Assembly: GCA_040756375.1 (NCBI GenBank)
Contig: JBFLZC010000003.1
Span: 366,265 to 430,264 of the forward strand
Source: VGSG01 sp040756375
GTDB taxonomy: Bacteria; Desulfobacterota; Desulfomonilia; Desulfomonilales; Desulfomonilaceae
Length of the DNA: 64,000 nt
Reading direction: 5' to 3'
Shown: positions 1-7,946 of the stretch, piece by piece
Position numbering within the stretch: position 1 is the first letter of the stretch
Layout: each line of letters opens with the position of its first letter
The notes under the pieces: generated by a model
What the model saw: the letters and a program-made list of their open reading frames with translations, nothing else
The model's database searches: none
Told to the model about the DNA's origin: nothing
Translations under genes and position numbers: made by a program

Positions 1-456
1 GCTACTCCCCACGATAATCTCGCGAGATCCCGGGCGAAACATCCGACCCGCCACGAGCCTTACCTGGGGCCGGAGCGCAAAAGACTGGGGCCCGACGCCT
101 CGGACGGTCACATGAGCTAAAGAGCCCGATTCCATTTTCGGGAGGGCCACCAGCACGAGGGTTTCCTTTGCCACAATCGGCTCGCCCGAAGGGTCGCGTT
201 CGATTTGGGGCTGGGTCTCAATAATGGATGCCTCTCCCCTGGAGATCACGCTGCCTACTTCAGTCTCGGCCGATCCTCGCAAGACGATGGCATTCTCCGG
301 CCTGCCTGTCTCAGTAAGTGTGTACTCCAGCCCTTCGGCCAGCATGAGAACGGCCACAAAGACAAACGTTACCAGGGCCATTCCTCCGGCGGTGAGACCG
401 GTGGTAATCTTTCTCGCTCTGATGTTGCGCAGACCATAGGTGAGGAGGACGGTCAT
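1..456 (-). CDS. ABC transporter permease, MacB/FtsX type (partial)
   Basis: The frame starts at ATG 456 and runs off the left window edge, so only the first 152 codons are present. A short basic N terminus (YGLRNIRARK) is followed by one hydrophobic helix at about residues 18-42 and then a soluble, probably periplasmic, region containing short beta-type segments (VTVRGVGPQSFALRP, LVAGRMF). This is the layout of MacB/LolC-type permeases, where TM1 leads into the MacB periplasmic core domain. Known members pair with an ATPase and export lipoproteins, peptides or drugs; the substrate here cannot be told. It lies 63 bp downstream of lipB on the same strand. Family placement is fairly sure; the function is open. 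Confidence 0.75.
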   Translation of the reverse strand, partial: MTVLLTYGLRNIRARKITTGLTAGGMALVTFVFVAVLMLAEGLEYTLTETGRPENAIVLRGSAETEVGSVISRGEASIIETQPQIERDPSGEPIVAKETLVLVALPKMESGSLAHVTVRGVGPQSFALRPQVRLVAGRMFRPGSREIIVGSS

Positions 457-519
457 GGCAGTGTTTGAGAAATGGCGAACTTAGTCATGGAAGAAGTGAC
501 TCCGGCGAGGCGAGGATTT

Positions 520-1221
520 TCAAGCCAGCGCTCTTTCAAGGGAGGAGCGTTCGAGCCACACGTTGAAGACTACGCTAAACTCCCTGGCTATGGCCTCTTT
601 GACCCACTCCAGGTTTACAGGCGTCTCCAGGAGTTGATTAAGGCTCACCATTCGCGCGTCGGGCATGTCACAGGAAATGATCAGCTCCTGAGGATCCATG
701 TCCAGATCTACGTTCAGGCTAAATCCATGCGAAGTGATCCCGCGCCGAATCCGGATGCCGATCGAAGCAATTTTATCGTGCGTGCCGGTCCAGACGCCAA
801 CTTTCCCCTCTTGTCTGAAACCCGACGCTCCGAAGTGCTCCATTGTTCGTATGATGGTCTCTTCCAGCATAGAGACATAGTCACGGATTCTGCGTCGCGG
901 GTTCTTCAGGTCTAGTATGGGATAGCCCACAAGTTGCCCAGGGCCGTGGTACGTGGCGCCCCCGCCTCTATCCACATTATACAGAGCCACACCGCGAGCT
1001 TTCAGTTGATCTCGCGGCATGAGCACGTGCGAATCGAGACCTCTCTTCCCTAGGGTGATCGTCGGCGGATGTTCCAGCAGAAGCAAGGTGTCAGGCCCGC
1101 CGCGCAAGAGTTTCCGCTCGATGATCGCTTGCTGGCTCCTTAGCGCATCCCGATATTCGGTGCACGGGAGGTCGACCAAGAGCACCTTTTTCAAGGCATT
1201 TCTTGCAGGGAATGCAGCCAA
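520..1221 (-). CDS. lipB: Octanoyltransferase LipB
   Basis: LipB moves an octanoyl group from acyl carrier protein to the lipoyl domains of 2-oxoacid dehydrogenases and GcvH, the first step of de novo lipoate synthesis. The family signature RGGGATYHGPGQLVGYP is present, as are the lysine of GKVGVWT, the SIGIRIRRGITSHG segment and a C-terminal IISCDMPD, which includes the expected catalytic-type cysteine. Length of 233 aa fits the family. The start is uncertain: a TTG at 1221 gives the longest frame, but a TTG at 1194 would give the more usual MKKVLLVDL beginning; neither has a strong ribosome binding site. It follows the thiolase gene by 56 bp on the same strand. Confidence 0.93.
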   Translation of the reverse strand: MAAFPARNALKKVLLVDLPCTEYRDALRSQQAIIERKLLRGGPDTLLLLEHPPTITLGKRGLDSHVLMPRDQLKARGVALYNVDRGGGATYHGPGQLVGYPILDLKNPRRRIRDYVSMLEETIIRTMEHFGASGFRQEGKVGVWTGTHDKIASIGIRIRRGITSHGFSLNVDLDMDPQELIISCDMPDARMVSLNQLLETPVNLEWVKEAIAREFSVVFNVWLERSSLERALA

Positions 1222-1277
1222 CTCGAATCACACCCGACGGGCCCGGGTTCAATGAGGCACTCCACCAGCGCTAAAGA

Positions 1278-2459
1278 TCAGATTTTCTCCACGATCATTG
1301 CCGCGCCCATGCCTCCGCCAACGCACAGCGTGGCGAGCCCGCGTTTCACTTCAGGCCGTTTCTGCATTTCGTAAAGCAGGGTCGTCAGGATCCGGGCCCC
1401 TGAAGCCCCAATAGGATGGCCGATCGCTATCGCGCCGCCGTTTACGTTAGTGATGTCAGGGTTGAAACCCAGATCCTTCTTGCACGCAAGCGTCTGGGCT
1501 GCAAAAGCCTCATTTGCTTCGATGAGATCGATATCGTTGATGGTCAGCTTTGCCTTTTCCAGGGCCTTGCGAGTCGCCGGTATGGGCCCCAAACCCATGA
1601 CCTTCGGGTCCACGCCCGCGGATGCATAAGAAAGGATCCGAGCCATAGGCTTCATGCCCTTTTCCTTCGCCTTATCCGCGGACATCACCAGCACAGCGGC
1701 TGCTCCATCGTTGATCCCGGAGGCATTCCCTGCTGTGACGGTTCCATCTTTCTTAAACGCAGGTTTCAGCTTGGCGATAAGTTCTTTGCTGGTCTGACGC
1801 GGATGTTCGTCCGTGTCAAAGACTTTGGGATCGCCTTTGCGCTGAGGAATGACAACAGGAACGATCTCATCCTTGAATCGCCCTGACTGAATGGCTTTGG
1901 CTGCCCTGGTCTGGCTCTCCACGCCGAAATCGTCCTGTTCCTCCCGTGAAATCCCGCACTGTTCCGCAACGTTTTCTGCGGTGACCCCCATATGATATCG
2001 GTTGAATATCTCCCAGAGCCCATCGTGAATCATCAGGTCAACCACCGTGCCGTCATTCAGGCGGGCCCCCCATCGTGCATTGGAAATAGCGTACGGCGCG
2101 GCGGACATGTTTTCCGTGCCGCCCGCGATGATAGTATCGGCGTCACCTGCCTTGATGCACTGAGCGGCCAGAGAAACAGCCCTTAAACCCGACGCGCAGA
2201 CCTTGTTGATAGTCATTGCAGGGACTTCCTTGGGAATTCCCGACTGGATAAGGACTTGACGGGCAACATTCTGGCCTAGCCCTGCCTGGAGCACGCACCC
2301 GAATATGAGCTCCTCCACGTCAACCGGATTCAGCCCGGTCCTTTTCAAGAGCTCCTGCACCACGGTGGCTCCCAAGGTTACCGGCGAGACGTCTTTCAGA
2401 GAACCGCCGAATGTGCCAACAGGCGTGCGTACTGCGTTGACGATCACAACTTCTGTCAT
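1278..2459 (-). CDS. Acetyl-CoA C-acetyltransferase (thiolase)
   Basis: A 393-aa biosynthetic-type thiolase that condenses two acetyl-CoA to acetoacetyl-CoA, or cleaves it in reverse. All three active-site blocks are visible: the acyl-binding cysteine in NKVCASGLRA (about residue 89), the histidine in AIGHPIGASGAR, and the second cysteine in TLCVGGGMGAAM. The start ATG is preceded by AGGAGG at good spacing. In an anaerobe with CODH/ACS it could feed acetyl-CoA into C4 metabolism or take part in beta-oxidation; the sequence does not decide this. AtoB and PhaA type members look alike, so no gene symbol is given. Confidence 0.93.
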   Translation of the reverse strand: MTEVVIVNAVRTPVGTFGGSLKDVSPVTLGATVVQELLKRTGLNPVDVEELIFGCVLQAGLGQNVARQVLIQSGIPKEVPAMTINKVCASGLRAVSLAAQCIKAGDADTIIAGGTENMSAAPYAISNARWGARLNDGTVVDLMIHDGLWEIFNRYHMGVTAENVAEQCGISREEQDDFGVESQTRAAKAIQSGRFKDEIVPVVIPQRKGDPKVFDTDEHPRQTSKELIAKLKPAFKKDGTVTAGNASGINDGAAAVLVMSADKAKEKGMKPMARILSYASAGVDPKVMGLGPIPATRKALEKAKLTINDIDLIEANEAFAAQTLACKKDLGFNPDITNVNGGAIAIGHPIGASGARILTTLLYEMQKRPEVKRGLATLCVGGGMGAAMIVEKI

Positions 2460-2760
2460 GAATGAATCCTCCTTGGCCGTGTGCTTGGTACTTTATAGCA
2501 TGAAGGTGGAGTTACTTGCGTTCTTGTCGGCTTGCAGGCTCACAAATAGGCTGGACAAGGCCGATCTTTCAATATAAACGTCAATGGCCTGCATGGCAAA
2601 CGGAAAATGCTGGCAGTAGCGGAGAGGCTCTCTTCCTATGAACATGTGTGCCTGTCAGTCTCGTAGTCAGCTTACATCCATCGTGTCACAGAAGTATCCT
2701 ATTCACAGAGGGACGCGAGACCTCACTACACAGTCATGGATCGGAAATGAGCCGGTCTTC
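2460..2760. other. Intergenic region between thiolase and CAP-domain genes
   Basis: No convincing coding frame is seen in this stretch. It holds the upstream region of the thiolase gene (ribosome site AGGAGG next to 2460) and leads into a palindromic repeat at 2762. Short frames here lack ribosome sites and protein-like composition. Confidence 0.5.
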
Positions 2761-2761
2761 G

Positions 2762-2824
2762 GTAGGGGCAGACCAGCGTGTCTGCTCATGCGGGTTCAGG
2801 GCGCACGCGCGGGTGCGCCCCTAC
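2762..2824. repeat. Composite palindromic repeat (GTAGGGGC...GCCCCTAC)
   Basis: Outer arms GTAGGGGC (2762-2769) and GCCCCTAC (2817-2824) enclose two inner hairpins: GCAGAC/GTCTGC (2768-2773 / 2780-2785) and GGGCGCAC/GTGCGCCC (2799-2806 / 2813-2820). Similar GC-rich hairpins ending in CCCCTAC or CCCCAC occur at 41722 and 38738. It abuts the start of the CAP-domain gene and may be a REP-like mobile palindrome. Confidence 0.6.
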
Positions 2825-2829
2825 AGGAA

Positions 2830-3411
2830 ATGGCGCATGGAATAGAGGCAAATTCCAATAGTTCAGTATATAGCAACTCCATATTCCTGCGCGCGCTTGC
2901 GTTGTTAGCGATACTCTGTTACGCGAATTTCTCCTGGGCCAAACCTGCAATCCCTCCGTCCGCACCGGATTCCGCCTTGCGGGCAGTCCAGACTGCAGAA
3001 AACCACGTGTTGAAGTTCACCAACGCACAACGCCGCGAACACGGCTTGCGGCCTTTGGAACCTGCCAAGCCGCTAAGAGCTGTTGCTCGCAAGCACAGCG
3101 AGCACATGTGCTCCACGGGAGCTTTTCACCATGAGTCGGAGTCCTTTCCAAAAGGATGGAGGAAGTTCCCTGAAAGGCTCAAAGCCGCAGGCGTTGGCGC
3201 AGGCGCGGAAAATATCGGGTACCGCACGTGGGACTCCGATGCAGAAAAATGGGCGGCTGAAGTTGTCCACGGTTGGATGAAGAGTAAGAATCACAAGAAG
3301 AACATTCTGAACCCGAAGTACCGTTATCTCGGAGTGGGAATACTCCGCTGCCGCAACAACCTCGGATATGCAACCCAGGTTTTCTCGCCTGAACCAGGCA
3401 GATCCCGCTGA
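2830..3411 (+). CDS. Secreted CAP/SCP-domain protein (YkwD-like)
   Basis: A hydrophobic segment (LRALALLAILCYANFSWA) followed by KPAIPP reads as a signal peptide. The rest is a single CAP domain: LKFTNAQRREHGLRPL near its start, then KHSEHMCSTGAFHHES, GAENIGYR and a final HKKNILNPKYRYLGVGI. Bacterial CAP proteins are secreted and their activities are mostly unknown. The start is not certain: ATG 2830 is taken because it gives a sensible signal peptide; frames open as far as 2638, but the upstream part overlaps a palindromic repeat and is unlikely to be coding. The product is 193 aa from this start. It stands alone on the plus strand. Confidence 0.8.
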   Translation: MAHGIEANSNSSVYSNSIFLRALALLAILCYANFSWAKPAIPPSAPDSALRAVQTAENHVLKFTNAQRREHGLRPLEPAKPLRAVARKHSEHMCSTGAFHHESESFPKGWRKFPERLKAAGVGAGAENIGYRTWDSDAEKWAAEVVHGWMKSKNHKKNILNPKYRYLGVGILRCRNNLGYATQVFSPEPGRSR

Positions 3412-3441
3412 ACAAAACAGAGAAATATCCTGGCGAATTGT

Positions 3442-3470
3442 ATGCTTTGAACGGCAAAGTGTCGTATAAT
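3442..3470 (+). promoter_or_regulatory. Candidate sigma-70 promoter of the lipoprotein gene
   Basis: A perfect -10 hexamer TATAAT lies at 3465-3470, 40 bp before the GTG start at 3510. At 17 bp spacing the -35 position holds only ATGCTT, a poor match, so the promoter is supported mainly by its -10 element and position. Confidence 0.35.
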
Positions 3471-3509
3471 TCATCTGAAAGTTGTCCGCATGTTGCTCAG
3501 GAGAACCCA

Positions 3510-3860
3510 GTGCTTCGGTTGATCTTCACGTTGCTCGTTCCGATCTTTGCCGTGCTCTTTCTGACCGGGTGCTCTACTGTGATGCCCGAACGCAAGGAAT
3601 CGACTGCTAAGCAGCAGATTCACGAGGAAGACATCGGCAGTGCCGACACTGGTGCTCCTTCACCCGGGGAAGGTACGCAGACCCAGCCAGGTATGGTTGA
3701 TCCACCTGCCACATATGGTGGACAGGCTCAGCCGCAAGTTCAGCCACCGGCCTCGCCGCAGCCCGTCGAGCCGGGGTCGAGATCGCCCCGCAGATACATC
3801 TGGCGGGACAGGGGGGGCGGCGAGCGAAGCTGGGACCCGGCCCCACGAGGTGAGAGGTAA
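3510..3860 (+). CDS. Small Pro/Gln-rich lipoprotein of unknown function
   Basis: The GTG start at 3510 has AGGAG eight bases upstream. Residues 1-20 form a lipoprotein signal (LRLIFTLLVPIFAVLFLTGC) with lipobox LTGC, so Cys20 should be lipidated. The mature part is about 96 aa, low in predicted structure and rich in Pro, Gln, Gly and Arg, ending in charged repeats (RRYIWRDRGGGERSW). No domain is recognised. It probably sits on the periplasmic face of a membrane as a spacer or small envelope factor. The frame is open upstream to 3438, but the ribosome site and lipobox fix the start. Confidence 0.65.
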   Translation: MLRLIFTLLVPIFAVLFLTGCSTVMPERKESTAKQQIHEEDIGSADTGAPSPGEGTQTQPGMVDPPATYGGQAQPQVQPPASPQPVEPGSRSPRRYIWRDRGGGERSWDPAPRGER

Positions 3861-3922
3861 TCACACGCGGAACGCCGCCATTTAGCAGGGCCGGCAAAAC
3901 TAAGGCTTTTGAAGGAACTGAC

Positions 3923-3953
3923 GGGGAGGCCTTGTTCCGGAAAGGACCTCCCC
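3923..3953. terminator. Hairpin downstream of the lipoprotein gene
   Basis: Arms GGGGAGG (3923-3929) and CCTCCCC (3947-3953) are extended inward by an imperfect stem (CCTTGTTCC against GGAAAGG). It is followed by ACAATTTTGC rather than a clean T run, so it may be a terminator or a dispersed hairpin; a related GGGGAGG...CCTCCCC structure lies at 15112. Confidence 0.4.
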
Positions 3954-4057
3954 ACAATTTTGCAAGCCTTTCTCTGTCACGTTAGTAGGAAACCAGTCTC
4001 ATCGGGGCGCCGGAGCTTATTTCTGGTGCCCGATGTAGTCGCGGAATTGACCCTTCG

Positions 4058-5221
4058 ATGAAGAGCATCATTTTCAACGCCCAGTTTCAACTGGTATCAG
4101 CAACCAATCTCTGCCTGTTCCTCATAATGGCTACGTGGGCATTTCTTCCCTTGTTCATAGTGCAAATAGGCGGAAACGTTGCAGATGTGGGAATTGTCAT
4201 GGGATCGCTGGGAGTGACTTCGCTGGGAGCGATCCCGCTTCTCACTCCTCTTATGGACAAGTACGGGCGTAAGATCTTCATCGTCGTCGGGATCTTCCTC
4301 GCGGGAATCTCCAATCTGGGCTTTCTCCTGTTCCCCGCGTATTCGCCGCTTATGATTCTGGTAAGGTTGGTGCAAGGCGTGGCCTTTGCCGCTTGCTTCA
4401 ACGGATGCTCCACCGCCGTCGTTGACCTGATCCCTCCGGAACATCGCGCGCAAGGGATCGGGATCTTTGGGGTTTCCGGGTCTCTTGCCGTGGCCATCGG
4501 CCCGTACATGGGGGAGACTGTGCTCCACGCGTGGGGATTCACTGCCTATTTCTTGCTCCTCACAGCCTTTGGACTCCTTGGGTTCGGGCTCTCGCTGATG
4601 GTGAAGGAGCCCGGTCGGAGCGTCGGCCACGAGAGCCTTCGTGATTTCTTCCCCACTGCGTTCAGAGACCGGCATTACATCATGATGCTTGTTGCGGCGA
4701 TCTTCGGCAGCGGCTTTGCTGCCATGAACACCTTTTTCCCGCTTTATGCCAAGAGCATCGGACTGCGTGCAGGCGTGTTCTTCACCTGTTACGGCGTCAG
4801 TCTGGTTGTGGTCAGGATCCTCCTCGGGGAGATCGCCGACCGGGTGAGCCGCAAGAAGCTCATCTTCGCTTGCCTGCTAGGATTCGGATGCATGTTGATC
4901 CTGACCTCGATGATCTCCACCCTCTGGCACATGGTGATCCTCGGAGTGCTCTTTGGCCTGCTCCAAGGCCTCTCCTATCCTGCAATGATGGCCCAAATGG
5001 TGGACCGTTCGCGGGAAACGAATCGAGCCGTGGTAGTAGGGCTCTTCACTGGGTCCTTCGGAGCGGGGATCAATCTCTCGGTGCTTGTGTGGGGCTATAT
5101 TGCTGAGGTGACCGGCCTGGCCATGATGTACATGGTCGGCGGGATCCTCATGTACGTGGCCGCCGCGATCTCGGTATACATAATTTGGGGAACTGCCGCG
5201 GCACGGCAATCAACTACGTGA
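4058..5221 (+). CDS. MFS transporter
   Basis: A 387-aa polytopic protein with about twelve hydrophobic segments, the usual size for the major facilitator superfamily. Two MFS loop 2-3 type motifs are visible: MDKYGRKIFIV in the N-terminal half and IADRVSRKKLIFA in the C-terminal half. LVRLVQGVAFAACFN fits TM4. It probably acts as a proton-linked inner-membrane drug or metabolite carrier, but the substrate cannot be told. It has no operon partner: a dispersed repeat follows and convergent lepA comes next. Confidence 0.85.
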   Translation: MKSIIFNAQFQLVSATNLCLFLIMATWAFLPLFIVQIGGNVADVGIVMGSLGVTSLGAIPLLTPLMDKYGRKIFIVVGIFLAGISNLGFLLFPAYSPLMILVRLVQGVAFAACFNGCSTAVVDLIPPEHRAQGIGIFGVSGSLAVAIGPYMGETVLHAWGFTAYFLLLTAFGLLGFGLSLMVKEPGRSVGHESLRDFFPTAFRDRHYIMMLVAAIFGSGFAAMNTFFPLYAKSIGLRAGVFFTCYGVSLVVVRILLGEIADRVSRKKLIFACLLGFGCMLILTSMISTLWHMVILGVLFGLLQGLSYPAMMAQMVDRSRETNRAVVVGLFTGSFGAGINLSVLVWGYIAEVTGLAMMYMVGGILMYVAAAISVYIIWGTAAARQSTT

Positions 5222-5324
5222 GATCACAGATTGTTCCCAATGCTTGCGCAGTTGCCGACAATAATGTCGATACGGGCATTCAAGATAGACCGTTCGGAAA
5301 GGTTTTTGTGGCGCGCGTCTTCTC

Positions 5325-5385
5325 CGTCATTCCTGCGAAAGCAGGAATCCAGAGTCTGGATCCCGGATCAAGTCCGGGATGACAG
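5325..5385. repeat. Dispersed intergenic repeat, family R1 copy a
   Basis: The unit starts CGTCATTCCTGCGAAAGCAG and ends with an inverted counterpart (GGATCAAGTCCGGGATGAC). It contains two nested hairpins (CCTGCGAAAGCAGG and TCCCGGA...TCCGGGA). Related copies lie at 40226-40316, 51409-51483 and, inverted, at 63939-64000. Copy a and the copy at 51409 also share flanking bases (TCTTCTCCGTCATTCCTGCG). Short repeats of this CGTCATTCC type are common between genes in Proteobacteria. Confidence 0.8.
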
Positions 5386-5493
5386 TATTATTGCCTCCTT
5401 TCGGACAGGAACTTAGTCAATCGCTATCGGCCCACCTGGGCAAGCAGAAAGCCTGTCGCTGCAGATGCCTGCAATGTTCTCTGCCGCAGCCCG

Positions 5494-7311
5494 TTATTCG
5501 TCTTCGTCGCTTTTCAGGACTGCCAGGAATGCTGCCTGAGGAATGGCTACGCTGCCCACCAGCTTCATCCTCTTTTTGCCTTCCTTTTGTTTTTCCAGGA
5601 GTTTCTTCTTGCGGGTGATGTCTCCGCCGTAGCATTTTGCGGTCACGTCTTTTCTCAATGCAGAGACGGTTTCCCTGGAAATGATCTTGCCCCCGATAGC
5701 ACCCTGAATCGGGATCTTGAAAAGCTGTCGAGGAATCTCTTTTTTGAGCCGCTCACAGGCTCGTCGCGCTCGATCGTACGCGCGGTCCCGATGCACCAGC
5801 ATGGAGAGCGCATCCACCTTCTCGCTATTCACTAGGATGTCCACCTTGGTCAGATCCGTGGCGCGATACTCCAGGAAGTCGTAATCAAAGGACGCGTATC
5901 CTTTGGACACTGACTTGAGCTTGTCGTAGAAGTCGAAGAGCACCTCGGCCAGAGGCAGGTCAAACGTCAGCTCTATACGTTTGGCGTCCAGGTAATTGAA
6001 ATTCTTCTGGATCCCTCGCCGGTCGATACAGAGATTAATCACATTCCCCACGAACTGTTCCGGGCAGATGATCGATGCACGGATGAAAGGCTCCCGTGCT
6101 TCTTTGATCTGCATAGGGTCCGGGTATTTCGCAGGGTTATCGATAATGATCTCAGTGTCATCCCTTAAGACGAGGTTGTACTGCACCGAGGGAGCGGTGA
6201 GGACTAGAGACAGCCCGAATTCTCGTTCCAGGCGTTCTTGGACAATCTCAAGGTGGAGCAATCCCAGGAACCCACATCTGAAACCATGCCCCAGCGCTGT
6301 GGAATGGTCTTTCTCAAAGGTGAAGGAAGCATCGTTGAGCTTGAGTTTCTCCAACGCTTCCGCCAACTCATCGTAATCGTCCGAAGAAACCGGGTACAAA
6401 GATGAAAAGACCACGGGCTTGGCAAGCTGAAAACCCTTCAATGGCGCGTCACATGGTCTCTTGTCCAAGGTGACGGTGTCGCCGATCCGGGTATCGCGCA
6501 CAGTTTTTATGCCGGCGATCAGGTATCCCACTTCCCCCGCGACGAGCTTGCCCCTCGGCTGGCGCTGTATGAGAAAGACTCCAGTTTCTTCCACTTTGTA
6601 GCATTTCTCCGTGGACCAGAGACGAATCATATCACCTGACCTCAGCTCGCCATCGAAGATGCGCAGGTGCACGATCGTCCCACGATACGCGTCCCAATGG
6701 GAATCGAAGATAAGGGCTTTGAGCGGCGCGTCAGGATTGCCCTGGGGGGGCGGGATATCTCGAACGATTGCCTCCAGCACCTCTTCGATACCGATACCCT
6801 CCTTCGCGGAAACCGGCACTGCTTTGTCTCCGGCCAAGCCCAAGTCTTTTTCTATTTGATGCCGTACTCCTTCCACGTCCGCGCTGGGCAGATCGATCTT
6901 ATTGATTACGGGGATGACTTCCAGATCCTGCTCCAGGGCCATGTAGAAGTTAGCCAGCGTCTGGGCCTGAATACCTTGGCTCGCATCAATGACCAGCAGA
7001 GCTCCGTCGCAGGAAACCAGGGCGCGAGAGACCTCATAGGAGAAGTCCGCGTGACCGGGTGTATCGATGAGGTTCAGGATATAGTCTTTGCCGTCCTTGC
7101 CACGGTACGGGAGAGCCACGGTTTGGCTCTTGATGGTAATGCCGCGCTCTCGCTCGATGTCCATGGTGTCGAGCATCTGGTCATGGAACTCGTGATCGCT
7201 CACTACGCCGGTGATCTGCAGGAGGCGATCTGCAAGCGTGGATTTGCCGTGATCAATATGAGCGATGATGCTGAAATTGCGGATACGGTCCATGTAGGTA
7301 TCTTGATTCAC
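5494..7311 (-). CDS. lepA: Elongation factor 4 (LepA)
   Basis: LepA is a ribosome-binding GTPase related to EF-G that back-translocates or remodels stalled ribosomes. The GTPase motifs are present: P-loop AHIDHGKST, RGITIKSQ switch, DTPGH and NKID. The LepA-specific C-terminal region (ECLKKEIPRQLFKIPIQ-like, ending in RKKKLLEKQKEGKKRMK) is complete. The longest frame starts at a GTG at 7311 (605 aa); an ATG at 7293, giving MDRIRNFSIIAHIDHGK, matches relatives better and may be the real start. It is the last gene of the minus-strand block that starts with tig, though a small gene and about 290 bp separate it from lon. Confidence 0.97.
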   Translation of the reverse strand: MNQDTYMDRIRNFSIIAHIDHGKSTLADRLLQITGVVSDHEFHDQMLDTMDIERERGITIKSQTVALPYRGKDGKDYILNLIDTPGHADFSYEVSRALVSCDGALLVIDASQGIQAQTLANFYMALEQDLEVIPVINKIDLPSADVEGVRHQIEKDLGLAGDKAVPVSAKEGIGIEEVLEAIVRDIPPPQGNPDAPLKALIFDSHWDAYRGTIVHLRIFDGELRSGDMIRLWSTEKCYKVEETGVFLIQRQPRGKLVAGEVGYLIAGIKTVRDTRIGDTVTLDKRPCDAPLKGFQLAKPVVFSSLYPVSSDDYDELAEALEKLKLNDASFTFEKDHSTALGHGFRCGFLGLLHLEIVQERLEREFGLSLVLTAPSVQYNLVLRDDTEIIIDNPAKYPDPMQIKEAREPFIRASIICPEQFVGNVINLCIDRRGIQKNFNYLDAKRIELTFDLPLAEVLFDFYDKLKSVSKGYASFDYDFLEYRATDLTKVDILVNSEKVDALSMLVHRDRAYDRARRACERLKKEIPRQLFKIPIQGAIGGKIISRETVSALRKDVTAKCYGGDITRKKKLLEKQKEGKKRMKLVGSVAIPQAAFLAVLKSDEDE

Positions 7312-7494
7312 GACCCACCGTCAGACTTCACGAGCGTACCCCGCGGATTCTTCGGGCCGTGTCGACGGCGATGTTATACCATCTCTGTGCTTGCAGCGTA
7401 AGCAAGGGAGAGTCCTTTGATCACAAAAGTTACCTCTCGCGGGTCCGCGAACGGCAGGACGGTGTCAACCTAGGAAACTATTCTCGGAAATGCA

Positions 7495-7531
7495 AGAAGC
7501 CAACCCGGATGCACTGTCGAGGTTGGCTTCT
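7495..7531. terminator. Strong hairpin downstream of the small HTH-like gene
   Basis: A perfect 11-bp stem (AGAAGCCAACC 7495-7505 / GGTTGGCTTCT 7521-7531) with a 15-nt loop sits between the 63-aa gene and lepA. No long T run follows on either strand, so it may be a rho-assisted terminator or an RNA-stabilising hairpin. Confidence 0.45.
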
Positions 7532-7603
7532 CTAATACGGAGGTGATTGGCGTCAAATCGAGGCGATTGCACTCCTGTATTTGAGCGGAGCTGCGCGGAG
7601 AGG

Positions 7604-7795
7604 TCAATTCTTGACCGGAATCTCCTCTTCAATGGGCCAACGTCCCTCATTGAGCCATCTGACGAGCGACGCGTCTATCGCTTCTTCGAAAACGTCACAG
7701 CGCGCCGCGATCTCTTTGAAGCTAAGTCCTTCTTTGAGCATCACGTGCACGTTGTGCGGAGTCATCCTGACTCTGGCGCCTTCCATCTCAAGCAT
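7604..7795 (-). CDS. Small helix-turn-helix-like protein, unknown
   Basis: A 63-aa frame starting at ATG 7795 with an excellent ribosome site (GAGGTGG) three bases before the start. The protein has a basic N terminus (EGARVRMTPHNVHVML) and a central KEGLSFKEIAARCDVFEEAIDASLVRW segment that resembles a helix-turn-helix (GLSFKEIAARCDV), then a short hydrophilic tail. No catalytic motif is present. It lies between lon and lepA on the same strand, 151 bp downstream of lon, and might be a small regulator of unknown target. The good start signal is the main reason to accept it as a gene. Confidence 0.6.
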   Translation of the reverse strand: MLEMEGARVRMTPHNVHVMLKEGLSFKEIAARCDVFEEAIDASLVRWLNEGRWPIEEEIPVKN

Positions 7796-7946
7796 GATCC
7801 ACCTCTACTGTTATGAACCGCTACAAACTGAGATACTTCTGTTCTAAGAAGGTTCCCCTCTTGACGCAAAAAGCGCGACCCCATTAGGGTCGTGGTGATG
7901 GGGGGACCGAATCTTAATATTATACCAAATTTTCGCGAAAAGCGCC

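Noticed and set aside
1416..1886. Plus-strand frame of 156 codons
   Set aside because: It is antisense to the thiolase gene.
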